Source of the DNA: Anisakis pegreffii
Taxonomy: Eukaryota > Nematoda > Chromadorea > Rhabditida > Anisakidae
Length of the DNA stretch: 64,000 nt
Direction of reading: 5' to 3'
NCBI GenBank assembly: GCA_035041965.1
Contig: JAPYMA010002492.1
Span: 1 to 64,000, forward strand
A program made the position numbers and the translations under genes. Numbering within the stretch: position 1 is the first letter of the stretch; every line of letters starts with the position of its first letter. This document shows positions 7,755 to 21,364 of this stretch, in pieces. The notes under the pieces are model-generated. The model saw nothing but the letters and a program-made list of their open reading frames with translations, was not told where the DNA came from and made no database searches.

Positions 7755-10700
7755 CTGATATCTGCAAATTACTCATCACAATCGTTTACTTGAAGGATCA
7801 TTCACTATACATTTACCATTAATATTGTACACGATATTATACACCGTTATTAATATTACACACGAATATTTATTTTACTATTTTCACGTACAAATCAAAT
7901 ACATCACTCACAAGGAATCATCACACTGGTGTGTTAGTTTCAAAGAATATGTCTTTTTCGTACTTGCCTAACCCTAACACCAATAATAAGCATAAGCTTG
8001 AGCCAAAACCTCCATTTTAAGCTTACTTCGGCAGCCTCCATTAAACAAGTGCAAAAGGCACGACGGTCTTTTGGATTTCCCAACACCCATATTGTAAATT
8101 ATAATATAGCGTACTATAAATTTCAATATAGTGGAATAATATTATGAAAAAATTTCTACTGCTGAATCAATATAAACTGCAGCAGCAGTTTATGTACACA
8201 ATTTATCATCAAGTTTTGCAGAGACCAAGCAGAATATCAAATAGCAGAAGCAGCAGCAGCAGCAATACGACAACAAATCACAGTAGGAAAAAGCGACAAA
8301 AAAGCCATAAAATGGAAATTGATTTTGGTGAAAAGGAAACGGCCAATAAAAAGGAACACACGATTACGAAAGAAGAAATTTTTATGCACAATGAAACGCG
8401 CACATTGTCAACGTTGCTTGAGACGACCAAAATCTAACAAGTGCAGCAGCAGGAAAAAAAAGAAGAAATGCAAAAGCGTTGTGATGTTAGAAACGTTCGT
8501 TCATCGCTCGCTAGCTAGCCAATTCAGTGAGCATGTTTCAAAACACTGACTGACGGCTGCACCAATCTGCCCGTTTAGTGCCATCCTCTCTACTCCTTTA
8601 AGTTCTCCCGTGCAAGCTATTGATGGTACGAAAACGGTAATAAAAATTCATCAATTGATAGTGAATATGATAACACGATGAAGAAATAAACTTGTTGACA
8701 AAGCTGTTGTTGCACTGGAATGAAGCAAATATACAAGGAGTAAGCAACTGACGTGATAACCGACGTGAAATGATCAAAAAACCAATAGGAAATAATTTTT
8801 ACGGCTTTTACGTCATGCTTATCATCATTAATCGACAATATTGGATGGTGAGTGGAGATGAATAAACTTTTCTGAATGCACTTTCAATATAATTTACAAT
8901 TCTTAAATATCGAGGAATACAAATTGTTGTTTTGTAGTAGTAATTCCAAATAAAAACGATGACACTGATAATAATATGGAGTTGGGCTGGTGCAAAACAG
9001 AGTTTGAAAATAGCGAAGGTGAGAGGTGAGGTCGGTGATTCATATATGGGATCGTTGTGGATATTCGGAGGTTCATCCAACCCCATAAAAAAATCCACGT
9101 TCAGTCAGGCTTCGAAGTACACGAATTTCGTCTTCAAACGAACAAAGAAAGGTTGTCCACAACCTTTCTTATCTACAGTTCTAAAGAAAATAGTGCAGAA
9201 GTTTTTACAAACTGCAGATATGGTGATTATTTGGTGTGGAACAATCGTATAGTAACTTGCAATTGCACGGAAATACGATAGATATGTTTGCAAAAAAAGA
9301 AACAATCCGGTTTTAAGGTGAGCGAGATTAATGTGTCTCGTGGATATCAACCAATATACGACCATAAGAAACGGCAAAACTCGACAATGAATTCAGAAAA
9401 ATTTATTTGCTTACGTTATCATTGCACAATAATGATTACGTTACGAATGGAACGAACACAATTCAGATTTTTTTAAAAACATATCTGTTGACATAGATTT
9501 TAAATGGATATCTGTTTACATAGGTTAGCGTCTTAATTGCTCGAATAAACGAATCTTATTTAATGATATGATAGTCAAACTTCCAGCCGTTCCAATACCT
9601 ATACTTAAGAAACGCCTCTTGACCTGTGGATCTCGATCCCAGAACGGGTGTGCAGTCTCCGGAAAAATTAATAATGCAATATGGAGAAAGTATAGTAGTA
9701 GAGGTGCTATTTATGAAACTGAGGTTGATACTTATAGGAGTTTTATTGACGGGACAAATTTTGTCATTCGAACCGAGAATCATGTCGCATATCACTGTTA
9801 GTTACCAATCTTTGATTCGTTTTATCATGCCAATGGGTTTAGCAATTGGGAAAGGTTTAAGAGGCATCGATTTGAAATTTACAAAGCATTTTTTTTCAAA
9901 AATGAACAATAAAACAATGTGGAATTATTATCTGTCACCGGAAAGTACGAGAAATATGTGAAGACATGAAGTAAAAACAAAGAGATCATCTCGAAAGGAA
10001 ACAGAAGATGACAACCTCCTCGAATAAGCTGATTGTAAGATTGTTGAAAGCAATAAATTCAAAGATACCCAATGAGTGGATCAATTGCTTTGACTACTAA
10101 GCCACTGGATTGTTTCCACTTCATAAAGCATCATGCTATATTCTTTCATGCGTAAACAATTGTCAATTCTAATCTGCTCAAGCATGAACGAGTAGTACAA
10201 TTCAATCAGAGAACATTCAAACTTAAGCAGCACCCAATGAAAACTTTCAGAACATCAAAACGAATGTTTTTTTTCCTTTCCAATCAAATTTGTTGTTCGG
10301 ATGCTTTCGTGATTCCTTATTTTATCAATCTGTCTCAATAAAATCATTTGCTCACTATCAAAAGAAATCGATCAGGCAAATTGCAAACATAAACTTCATT
10401 AGAATCGATTAGCAACTGCTAATATTTAGTATTCTACCAAAGAAACTCAAGCGTGTTTCGGGGAAATCGAATTTCAGTTTCTAAGCCCTCTGCGATATGA
10501 TTCTTCGTCAACACGATGGCTAGGCAGCTCTCGGATTATGAGTTCTTCGTAAACGGGAACTGTCAAACGCTGATACTTTGTCTTGGATAATTTTAGTGAA
10601 ATTTTTCTTCAATCTTACATTATTTGAGAAAAATACATCCTTTTTCATGCGTAAATTTCGTATCAGGAAATAATTCAAGAAAGAATGAGGATCTCTTTTA

Positions 10701-11168
10701 AGGGCAATAAGTGAAAGCTTGTAAAGCATTCTTATAAAGCATTCGTAAAGCATTCCCATAAACGCAGATTTCAGAAGGAAAACCTAATTCTTTTAATCAA
10801 TATGAAGAAGACAAATTCATAATCGAATCAGTATGCAATGGATTTCAAGTTTTTGCAATAGAAACATTCAGAAGACAACTGAAATTAGTACTGAATTTGG
10901 TAGAATCTGATGACAATCAAGGCATTTCCAGTAGTAGAAGCAATGATAACACTAAGATCGATTACAATAAATAAACCGAACCAATAATTACAATAATTAA
11001 ATCACAATAAACACATAATGATTTCTTCCATAACTTTAACAAAAAACTTAATCACGTAGTGATAAATCCTTGAATTCCTTAAGAATACTTTTGACTCCTG
11101 AAGTTGTTCGATCAAATCTCTGAAGCTAGAGATCAATCAGCCAAACTCTCCATTTCCCAATTCACACA
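7755..11168. other. Intergenic, no confident gene
   Basis: AT-rich sequence of low coding potential. It holds a short AGCAGC run (about 8245-8262) inside a K/S-rich open frame at 8144-8437, several overlapping open frames at 8.9-9.5 kb without splice context, and two overlapping + frames at 9568-9961 (listed separately). Confidence 0.5.
9568..9801 (+). CDS. Hypothetical 77-residue open frame
   Basis: ATG to TAG, 77 residues, ending in a stretch that looks protein-like (GAIYETEVDTYRSFIDG). A second open frame in another register overlaps at 9626-9961, so at most one is real. No clear splice sites, no family recognised. It may be an exon, a relic, or chance. Confidence 0.2.
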   Translation: MIVKLPAVPIPILKKRLLTCGSRSQNGCAVSGKINNAIWRKYSSRGAIYETEVDTYRSFIDGTNFVIRTENHVAYHC

Positions 11169-13054
11169 TCACCTACTTTGTAGATTCCTGATGCCACAAG
11201 TTGCAAACGTTGTGTGCTGAACTCGAATGCGTTCAATGCAGCCAGCATGTTCGGATAAACTTAATCCCATGGGAATATCCACCTGAACTTGGATAAGAGA
11301 TTTCCTCTGGCCATACAGCGATCGATTCAGTGCAGCAAAGCACTGAGCACTGCTGGCGGCGGCCATCGATTGACTGCTGTCAACAATTTGAACGGCACCA
11401 CTTGAATGATGATAATCCGGCCCATCACAATACAACACGAATGCACAACCGAGTGTCAGGCCTGACCTTACCACCCAACCGAGACCACGCAAAAAACGAT
11501 AGCTGGCGTAACGTTTCACGAATTCTAGTCCGGCGATTTTGTAGAACCGTTGCCATAGTTGATCGATAGAAAGCTGGATATTTTGATGGGATACCTCCAA
11601 TACGGCCAAATCATACGCCAGATACATGGCTTCTTCCATGCTTAGTCGGAGACGTTGATCCATGCATACGATATTGGCCCATGATTCCATTTTTCTCAAA
11701 TGAATTCAGTTGTGGATCGGTTTTCTAGAGTTTCTAAAGCAGAAGATGCAAGAAAGCATTGAGGCTCCTCACCTAACAGCAAAGAGAATACGAGATCAAA
11801 TCATAAACTCAAATGGAAAGTTCTTCTCCTGTTGTAACTGATTCCTTATTCTTTTATAGAATGAGTTATGGCAAACTCGTTTTAACTCCTTGAACCATTA
11901 TTAAAATCATGAAATTATCACATAATTTTTATTACTATTAATGATATCATTACCATTATTTGCATTATTAATTTTATTTGAATTATTCTCAGTTTCATCA
12001 TCAGTGCTACACATCTTCTGTTTTTCATTACATGGATAACAGGTAATTAATTGATTACTCACTTCAAACGCTCCATGTCCAGCTCTGTTAAGCCTTCAAC
12101 TTCCTGACTATCCAGTTTCTTTTCGGAATTCGAAATCTGAAGCGTGGATGGTTCTTCTTTGAGATTTTCTTTAACACTTGCATTTTCTTCGGTTGAATCT
12201 GTACGTACCGCATCCGATTCTCCAATACTCAGTTTTCGCTTCTTTGATTCAGGTTCCAACGTTGAGTTCGATCGCGATTCTGATTTGACTGTAGTTTCTG
12301 AGGTATTCTTTCGAACGGCTCTCGTTTCTTCAAGTGAATCGTCTGGCAAATCACTCATTTCATCTATGTCAAGTTTCGAAGTTCCAGCAGCTTCAGAATC
12401 CACCATTAAGACTGGCTGTGATTGTGTTGCTATCGAGCCATTCGACGGTTTTGAACTGTTATCCGCACTTGTCAAATCTACTGAAGTCTCTTCTATCGTT
12501 TCTGGTAGCGCAGACTTAAGCTTTGATTCCTGCATCTCAGTCACCTTTTCAAGAGCTGCTAAACGCACACGTTTTCTACCAGAATCCAATTTGCTGCTTG
12601 ATGGCCGATTGCGGTCACCTTAAACATGGTGCATTCGCGGGAAGTAAAATGATCGATCTTTGCCTTTAGAGGTGACTGTACTGATTCTAATCCAAGTTAG
12701 ATCTCTTAAACAAAGTTAGATTCCATTCTAAGAGTTACTCGAATCGGAATCCTCAATTTTGAGACAGGTTGATATATGTGACACCACTCACTCACCACTT
12801 GACTTCGTCGGCCTATCCACTTCTTGAAATACCCTCGAATTAAGGCCAAAACATTCCGGTGTCACAGTGGTTTGACGTCTCTCAATGAAATTCCCATAAT
12901 ATCCCATCGTATTCAAATCGTCCGCTTCTCTCGGATCTTCTACGATCACCTCACCAGCAATTAGTTTAGCACTGAAACGACCCGACGGAATGCTCAACGG
13001 CTTCCGATATCCGGCTGGAACACCACGTTTACGGTCGAAATATAGCAAATCCAT
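11169..13054 (-). CDS. TSEN2: tRNA-splicing endonuclease subunit Sen2 (TSEN2)
   Basis: Catalytic subunit of the nuclear tRNA-splicing endonuclease, which cuts the 5' splice site of intron-containing pre-tRNAs. Exons 13054-12796, 12618-12063, 11694-11169 join in phase (446 residues). An acceptor (TTCTACAG) lies 2 nt before the ATG, suggesting trans-splicing; an upstream coding exon is the alternative. The N-terminal domain has the Sen2 pattern (VEDPREADDLNTMGYYG). The middle exon is a long acidic, Ser/Glu-rich linker with a basic KKRK cluster, unlike the compact yeast protein. The C-terminal nuclease fold has YASYRFLRGLGWVVRSGL and LYCDGPDYHHSS. Y359, H367 and K402 (model numbering) match the Tyr-His-Lys catalytic triad, with the usual Tyr-His spacing of eight. 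The first acceptor is AAG and the second GAG, both weaker than usual. The nearby tRNA-Val genes have no introns and are not its substrates. Confidence 0.9.
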
Positions 13055-14373
13055 TCCTGTAGAAGTGCTGAAAATAATTAAAGGTGTTCCAAGACTTCAC
13101 TTTAACCACTGCATTAATACGACATATTCAGTGCTGAATTGTTCTCAACACAATAATGTAGATATGGTTTCGTTTACAAAATTTTGTGCTTTTCGAAACA
13201 GTGAAATATTTCATGATGGGAAAAACATTTCTTAAATATTCCTCACAAGCCATACAGAATGTCATATTTGTTAGAGGGTTGTGAATTCATATGAATACTA
13301 GAATTCGAGTGCCTTTCGAAGGATATGCTGCTAATTTTTCTGACTTAAAACAGAAAATCTGCATGGACAGTTCTTCGTTTTTGTAATTCTTTCAACGAAC
13401 ATTCTTTGGAGAATTTAGCTCTAATGATTAATTGATTGTAAGTGAATGTCTTCTGCAAAAGCACAAACTTGTTTCACTACAAAATCACAGACTCACAGAG
13501 GAAGATCTAAATGTTTTGCAAGAACTGAAAATTTGCAGGATCTTAATGCAGATTTTTATTTTATAAAAACTAATTGAAGTCAGATTCGTTGAACAAATGA
13601 GCTTAAGTTACTCCTAGCCACTTGCACCCCTTGCATCTACGGCATACTGAGGTTTTGCAACTCATTTTTTGGCTGCAAAAATTGCTTTGCTCGTCTTGTT
13701 CACAAGGGTTTACAAGGGTCTCTTTTTGATGTCGTATTCATTTTGCAGAAATTTCATCTTCAACTAACATTTTTGAAAAAATAGAAACTCTGCTAAAAGG
13801 TGAACAGAAAAAATATTCAGCACTCTACATTAATATTCTTTTATCTCCGTGCTAAAGTAATGCAAAAAAAATAGTATAGTAGAAGCGTGCAACGAAACAA
13901 AACGCTGAAATGACCTAATGTACAAGCAAAATTGGGATGGAATTAGTTAGTAAGAAAAAACTCGTCTTTAAGAATCTCCAGAAGAATTTGAGAATTTCTT
14001 TCTCTAAATTGAGACAACTTCAATGAAACTATAACTACTTTTCAGTGGAATAAATTGCAGTTAATATTTGCTCGCAACTCAATCGTCCATTGTTAACATG
14101 TGATCAATACTGAGTGCATTTCAAACATGACTACAAGCAATGCATCGAACAGCGCTCTAGTTTAATTGCACAACGCAAGTGAATGTTGAATGCATTAAAC
14201 AAGCGCAGATTCACTCAGAATGATTTTAGTATCATACAATTGGACAGGGGTTAGGCTTAGGTTTAGACTTGAGTTCTGTGAATAAAGCAATATCAATGCG
14301 TGGCACGAACGAACTTTGCGAGTTACCATAAATAATTGATGAGAAAATTCACCTGGTTTTAATTATTGTTGTG
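13055..14373. other. Intergenic, nothing recognised
   Basis: AT-rich, no extended open frame with splice signals on either strand. Separates two genes read on the - strand. Confidence 0.5.
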
Positions 14374-17048
14374 TTATTCTATACAGTCTAACATCTGCCT
14401 AGCACTAATGGATGCCTGTTCTGATGGTATATTCAGGCGTAGGGCTGAAGCATTTGAAGGGGTAATGAGACTCTGTAACTGTGAATAAGTGATGAAGTTA
14501 TTAATTAGAACTAATTTGGTGCAGGGACGGAAAAAAGTCGGTGAAGGGGAAATTCGAGGACGAAGTTTCGCAGTCGGAGACACCGAACATGTGGTCAGCT
14601 CAAAAGTTGTTGGGGACAGGGATGAGAATTCGGAGACGGGATCCTCCAAATCCCCCGATCTCTGCACCACAATAATTAAAATAGCAAACAACAAGGTGGT
14701 TTATGAATTTATGTATTTGTAGATAATATCTCAACGAATGTATTGTTTCCATTTAAGAATAACACAAATAAATGCTGATGAATTATCGTGAAGTATTCAC
14801 CAACAGCAAAACGATATAGCGACATAACGAACATAACTGTTTAAGGCATTTATGTTTTCAAAACAAATGAAATCATGTGTGGAAAATGGAATTTAGAGCT
14901 TGTTGCATGGTTGGCTTTGTGATTTTGTGAAATTCTCTTTCATATTCTCCGATAACCTCATCATTCATCGAATTCTTTTGCACAGAAGTTACTCAGCCTC
15001 TGTGGCCATTGACTCTGCAAATTTGCTCATTTTTCATCTAAATTTAAAATTTAGCGTGAAGTTCGGACAAGAAATTCATGATAGTTATCGTGCAAATGTC
15101 TGATATGATTCAGGATAGTGGTATATGAATTGGACGGATTAAACTGTTTGGAATATTGAACTTGTAATGAAAGGAGAGAATTTCAAAAGTTTGCTAAAAA
15201 CCACAGAAACTTACGTTGATAACCGTTCATCAGAAAATTTGCTGCACACATGGTATCGAAATCGTTCTCTGGATATTGCTCATGAATTGGAGTCTCAAAT
15301 TTGAATTATCATTTATTGTTTGATTGTTATCAATGTAATTTATCATTATTATCATTATTGTTATCATTTTTATCTTATTTTTTGCATATACGAACGAATA
15401 AAGGAAATGTTAAATGAGTCATGAAAATATTACTTCATTATTATTCAAATTTTCTCGTTCTTTTTCAAGTTTCTCTGACCATACACTGATGCAGGCGAGT
15501 GCATTCAAAAAGATCAGCAGTTGCAGATAAGCGTTTAACGACGGTGTTGTATACGGATGATAGCCGCTTCCAGCATCGACTCGCTGAAAATTTCTAATCG
15601 CATAGTAGATATTAAAGTAAAGTAGAATTTGCATGGGATAGTTTGCTGCAATGAAAAATGTTCGATATGATATTCGACAAAACTTTATTGAGCCTCACAC
15701 CTGATGATTCTTTGGTTTCGTTGAGCCGAATCGCGTTGCTGCAAATGCTTTTGCCGTATACACTCCACTACCACGTTCCAGTTCAAAATATGGACGTATA
15801 CACTGAAACTGGTTGAGCAATCGGATCCATCGTGCTTTATAAATCCAAAAAATTGCCTTACGCGAGGTAATTTAGAAGTAATGTGGAAGTAAGTTATTTT
15901 AATTTAAATGGACGTTCATGATGTATGTGCGGTAATGATGAGGTAGAGAGTGTAAATTCATTTGCTGAATACGGACAAGAGGTTTATTTCCGAATTTACA
16001 TAGCATTTATGAGTATTTCGAATGTGCCAGCCATTTTTCAATTCATGAAAAGCAAACCCGTGTAAAGTAATCAATTTGGCTAGCAAAAATTCGCCATGTA
16101 TAATTGAGATTGCTTACAATTTGATTATTGATCTCAGTAGAGCTATAGTGATGTTCAACTCTCAGCTGTGGTCTTCTCTTTAATTTTTCACCGTGTCTAA
16201 TCGACGACGTATTCGGTGAATTGGACGTATTGTTATTGCCATTACCGTTACGTGTACGATATCGTCTACCATAATCTGAAGTAACAACTGCGCTGTGTGC
16301 AGCCAAACCATTTCTTAAAGGTAAAATGAGAGGAGCAAACAAAACTCAAAGGATTTGAATGAGAACGATCAAGAATTCATTGAAAATCAGAAAGTTACCC
16401 GAACGTTATCCCACAAACCTTTTTTTATGTTTGATTACGAAAGGGATTGCACAAGGAATCAATCTGCAACGGTGATAATATTGAGAATATACCTTGAGAT
16501 TTGGCTGGCGATGTTATTTGTGGATAAATTGGTTTCACTTGTCCAGTGTCGGCATTCAATGCGTTCACCGATCCAGGACGTATTTCAATCATTAGACTAT
16601 TCGGCAGCAACGAAAGCACTTCAGTCAAATCGACATATGCTTCTTCGGCTGCCTAAAAGAATTGGCCATCAAAAGAATTCCGTTTGGATCAATGCAAAAC
16701 CGCCTTGTCAGCAATTTTGGATGGATGCAATACACAGTTTTTCAGAAGCATTCAAATTTTTCGATAGCTAATCCACTAGCACTAAGAAATATTTCGAAGC
16801 ACTTTATGTGCGATGCTACGCAGATGCTTGCAGCGATTTAGCGAGTTTGTAACACCTCGCTATGTTAGAATTTCTGGAAAATTAGTACTGAAACTACAAG
16901 AACACGCATGTGACTGACACTCTGCACGATAGGATCGCTTTTTCCGGTTGCATTCACCACCAAATGGAAGACATTCGGTGAATTTGATTTATCCATGACA
17001 GTTTCGAGAATACGATTCGCAAGAATCTCAGCAAACTCATCCACATGT
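14374..17048 (-). CDS. Unrecognised single-pass membrane protein (5' end unresolved)
   Basis: Six exons join in phase: 17048-16919, 16652-16493, 16275-16118, 15856-15701, 15583-15434, 14661-14374 (347 codons, stop at 14374). The first begins in mid-codon, so there are upstream exons. The exposed part has HVDEFAEILANRILETV, NVFHLVVNATGKSDPIV (an N-glycosylation sequon NAT), VDLTEVLSLLPNSLMIEI, then an Asn/Ser/Arg-rich linker, then IFWIYKARWIRLLNQF. One hydrophobic helix, LNAYLQLLIFLNALACISVW, is followed by charged residues and a long Ser/Thr/Pro-rich tail, consistent with a type I membrane protein. Decoy AGs exist, so exon 3's start (TACTTCAG) and exon 1's donor (GTCAGT) are chosen by phase. 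No family recognised. Possible upstream exons lie at 18640-18840. Confidence 0.6.
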
Positions 17049-17203
17049 CTGCAATGATTATATTCAGATGAATTGTGAGTTGATGAAAATTATTCGTTTA
17101 TATTCGACTAATTTTTCAGCAATCTTATTGAAATTTCAATTATTCGTTGTCCTTAAGTCTGTCCCAACGTAAGCTGAACCAGTTCTCAGTCAACTTTCTA
17201 GAA

Positions 17204-18074
17204 CAGTGGTTCTCACGTTTGGGTGCTCCATTACCTCCTTTTAATGATCTGGCAAGCCGCCGTTAGCCCACCCACCTCCCCGACCCCTGTTAAATATGGA
17301 AATCACACATTCATGACCGTTATCTTCAGATGACTGTTACGTTCAATCTTATTAGCACGTTCATGATGGTGATCGACATCGCTGGGTCGTTTCTTGTTGT
17401 TAGACCGTTGTGTTGCTCATTATTGCAATCGATTATGATTGCATGAAAAGCTATTGTCTATGATGGATTCTCATTCTTTTCAGACGTGTTGTATTCACTC
17501 TCATAGCTATCACATGCGAATACCGTTCTCTTCATGGGTTTTTATCATTCACTTCGTCTCATTTCACTTCACAGTTCGAATCAACTTCTCATTCTGTAGC
17601 ACATACTGTTTACTGGATACGTTGACGAGTGTTGACAGCCGACATCAACAATACAGCAATCGAATATTATTGCTGAACAACGTTCGAGAGTCAAATGATT
17701 ATTTATAGAGTGTATTTGATAGAATGAGAATTTGACTTTAACTATTGAATGAAATGAATGAGAAATTTGCAGATGAGAACACTTTCGATGATAAAAGCTA
17801 TGAGAGCGATTGTAACAGCACGGAAAAGAATGAAAACCCTGTTAAAACGAATGAAAACCCTGTTAGGCCAGGACGAGCTAATGATACTCACAAAATAGGA
17901 GAATGTTGCTATCAACAAACTGCATTTACATATCCGAATTAAAAAACACCATCACAATGGCGGTCTATCATAAAATAACAACTGCACGGAATACTAATTT
18001 CCCGACCCCCTCCATTACCCTTTGTCGCCTTCAAATTACCCAAAGTGGGTAATTTCACCTCCTATAAGAACCAC
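17204..18074 (+). mobile_element. Non-autonomous hAT-like foldback element, copy 1
   Basis: Starts CAGTGGTTCTCACG and ends near AAGAACCAC, the degraded inverse of the start, the terminal signature common in hAT elements. Flanked on the left by TTCTAGAA; the right duplication is degraded. About 70% similar internally to copies at 25384 and 51253. Internally, the stretch around 17490-17600 is the imperfect reverse complement of the stretch around 17710-17830, so the element can fold back. A 65-codon open frame at 17745 also occurs in copy 3 but has no transposase character. No coding capacity for mobility. Confidence 0.75.
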
Positions 18075-20418
18075 GAAGCAGTTCCAGATCGAAGCAAAAG
18101 TTGTCTGTAAAAACAGGGAAATCGAAAAGAAAGGTAGACGTTGAAGTGTCAATAATGGCTAATTCAATAATGGATGATGAAACACTGTTTCAGTATTATT
18201 ACTCGGAAAAGTGTTACCGTCGTGGTATAGTTCCGTAGAGGAATGATGCCAGGAAGCATACAGTCTCCTCAATTTCCACGATCATCATCAGACTGGTACT
18301 GTAAAAAACAATATTAAAGTCACCACATCTTAAAGAGGATAATAACAAAAAGGGAACAGAAAACAAGATGAAATATCTCTTTCCTCGAACTGTTGAGAAA
18401 ATACCAAGCCTTCGAAATTTTCTCCATCAGAACTGTTGATTTTATCAAAACATTATGCTTTTTGAAGAATCCAAAAACCAACTGACCGCTTAATGTAATA
18501 ATTTGTTGCAAATAATGCGCCTAAGGATTGAGTTGGTTTAGCGATTTTCACAGACATAGCCACGTAATCGACCATATTCAGAATTTTTAATCATGAAGGT
18601 TGAAAATTTGAATGAATTAGAAATTGTTTTGACACTAATAATAAATATTCTCCTGTGGAACTTTCACTTTGAATCTTCGGCGAAGTAAAATGAGATATGC
18701 AAAGTGATCGAACTGACTATTTTTTGCGCTACTCGAAAGTTCGAGTTGAGAAGGGGCAGATTCATTTCGATAGCCGGCAATAAGACGGATTTGGAGTGTC
18801 GGTGGGTTTCGGTCAGTGACTACTGACTGGAATGCTGGAGTCATCGACCCAATTCTACTCCAAGCAAGATGTTAATGCACAGAAGAATGTTCTTTTTCGA
18901 AGGAAAAAAGATCTTATGCAGATAAAGATAAAAAAGTTGAATAAATTGAGGTAATCTTATCCATGAAAACAGAACAATGCTTCTCTGGTGTCCCTCTTAC
19001 CGAAAGCTCAACGCTAAACGAAGCCCAGTGGTGTTCAGGTTGAAATGAATATTACTTGATTGTCAGGATTTTTATCCATCCTAATGAACTCGTCACTGTA
19101 TGCAAAATGTATGAAAAATTACCCATTATTCTCTTGAATCATTTCGATCTTTTTGCTCCGTACAACGTACACCTCCTAAAATACAAGGTAAAATCTAAAC
19201 CGACTTTCATTAACAATTTTCTAGTTCTTTCTTGAAGCGATATTCGGTTTATAATCCATCAGTTGCCACAGAAAAAGTGGTCAATGACGGAACCAACACT
19301 GATTATTAACGTGGAACGGCCCATTTGATTCAGAATCTTGTGAATCTTTATTGATTATTTGAATGGTAGCTTATTCATGGTTCAATATTCATGACATGAA
19401 CAATACGCAAGATGTTGGCGATTCATTCAGATAATGGGGATTCCGAGTTATGGTGTCTCCGAAAACATTCGAATTGGAATAATTTACTCTCGTTTTTTTC
19501 GGATTATTTAAGATTTGATGAAATATTCTTGCTGATTATGTTGATCATAATTTATAGTATTCAAATTCGATTAGTTCAATCAGTTTCCACTGTATTCGGC
19601 GGATTTCTCTGATCTGATTAAATCTTTCGATTAAATCTCAACAATATGATGCTATCATTTTAGATATGTTTAGCAATTTCATTAGCTGTTCACATGTGAA
19701 TTTTTGAATAACTCCTTGTTAACATTCTGAAATCCATCAATAAAATTTCAGGTCAACTTCTTTTCAAAAACTATTCGTTTAAGGTGATCGATCATTTTGA
19801 TGCGTTCAATAAACTGAACATGCTATGCGTTCAGACACAATCAAGCATTAGCCCTCAAAGGCATGCTATTGCGATGTTGAAGGAATGATAGACACGTGCA
19901 ATCGTTTTGAATAGATATGGGAAAAGAAGTGAATGATCTGTAGGAATAATGTTGATTAGTGGTGTGTTGCTATTATGAGGAGGATATAATGTGACCTGAT
20001 CTTGCTTTGAGCATTCAAGACTTGTTCAGTTATACAATCTAATGATTGAGTTGTATCATCTCACACGATTTCTTGCACATGATTTCATTTATTGCATTTA
20101 GTGAGTGCTGGTCAACTGCTTGTTTATATGGCGATTCTTGGTTTAGCGATTTCACTGTACAGTCCGCATTTGAGGATGATTCGCAAGAAAGCTTGTGGTG
20201 TTATGAAATTTTGTTTGAGAGCTTTACTGATACTGAGATGACATTTCACGTTACTTGTTTATTCTTAACTGTTGGCCTGAAGTTGTGACGAATGAATTGG
20301 GTTCATTGGACAGGGAGGCCTTAAGCGCTTCATAACAACTAACCTTCTTGTTGCAATGTTGCCCATGCCCATGTGCCATAATTATCATCCTTATTTGGCA
20401 TATAATAAGTTCCATATG
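18075..20418. other. Intergenic or upstream intron of the 14.4-17 kb gene
   Basis: No confident gene. Two - strand stretches look exon-like: 18640-18840 (TLQIRLIAGYRNESAPSQLE) and 18330-18480. They could be upstream exons of the membrane protein at 14374-17048, but I could not join them in phase. Confidence 0.3.
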
Positions 20419-20424
20419 TTTCAG
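20419..20424 (+). other. Candidate trans-splice acceptor
   Basis: TTTCAG 45 nt before the ATG of the small heat-shock gene, with no coding exon visible upstream; fits a spliced-leader addition site. Confidence 0.5.
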
Positions 20425-20469
20425 ATTTCTTGTTAACTGTTGTTGGTTGAATTTCATCAAAACGGTATA

Positions 20470-21364
20470 ATGGATACTGCAGTTAATGACCGCAAACGCT
20501 CAAGAGATGAGGCGTTCAATGCGATGCCAAATCCACCAGTGAAACGATCGATTATTATTGAAAAATTTGACAATTTCCTGGATAAAAGCAAAAAATACAT
20601 AGCCGGCCGAGTCCCAGCTAAGTGGCATAAACAGCATCCGAGTAATCAAAAAGTCGCTCAGTCGGATGCGATCGACGGTGTTAGTTTTATCATTTATTGA
20701 ATGTTTACTTGACTCACAATCAGTTTGGTTTGTATTGAATTGCCAGGAACGTTTTTGCCTCAATATCACCAATATCATATTCTTTCTTTCGTGGCGATTT
20801 AGTGATACCTTCCACACAGCTAGTGATATCACCACAGGAAATCATCACGAGATCCTAATCTCGATTAATCGTGTTCGATGTTCGTCTCAGAAATTCTTTC
20901 AGTGTTTTTGCCAGATTACTTTTTTTTCAAATTTATCTTTCATGGATTCTTTCACTGTCTCGTTACACCATCCAGCGAGAAAAATGTCTGTCTGAAATAC
21001 GGTTACTAAATAATTAATTATTTAGGTAACAATGACCAAAGAAGAATTTATGGTTGTGATGGATGTATCGCAATACTCGAAAGATGATTTGGAAATTTCC
21101 GTCTCCGATCGATATTTGATCATCAAAGGTGATCACAATGAGCGAGCAGACGAACAGCCGAATCAACTGTCATGTCGCGTTGAACGTCATTTTGTGAGGA
21201 AATTCTTGATTCCGAAAGTGTACGATATGGATTCCACGAAGTCAACGCTAGACGAAAACGGTCTTCTGAAAATCTGCATTGTGAAGAAAGCGACCCAAGA
21301 GCCGAAATTTGTTTATCACGTTCCTTTAGCTCTACCGTGTGATGGTGTTATGGAAACTGAATGA
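20470..21364 (+). CDS. Small heat-shock protein (HSP20/alpha-crystallin family)
   Basis: ATP-independent holdase chaperone that keeps unfolding proteins soluble. Exons 20470-20679 and 21026-21364 join in phase 0 (182 residues; intron GTTAGT...TTTAG, 346 bp). Residues 1-70 are a basic N-terminal region (DRKRSRDE, KKYIAGRVPAKWHK). Residues 71-180 form the alpha-crystallin domain: VTMTKEEFMVVMDVSQYSKD, then LEISVSDRYLIIKGDHNERA, then RHFVRKFLIPKVYDMDSTKS and DENGLLKI, which replaces the common DGVLTI strand. The tail is short and lacks a clear IXI motif. The length is typical of nematode HSP16/HSP25-like proteins. A frame open upstream of the ATG lacks an ATG, so 20470 is preferred. No heat-shock element was firmly identified. 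Confidence 0.88.

Noticed and set aside
8144..8437. 97-residue K/S-rich + frame
   Set aside because: Contains an AGC microsatellite and A-rich codons; no splice signals and no family.
15583..15648. Acceptor TTGCAG extending exon 5 of the 14.4-17 kb gene upstream (NYPMQILLYFNIYY)
   Set aside because: That start does not match the phase of the preceding exon; the later TTTTCAG at 15584 does.
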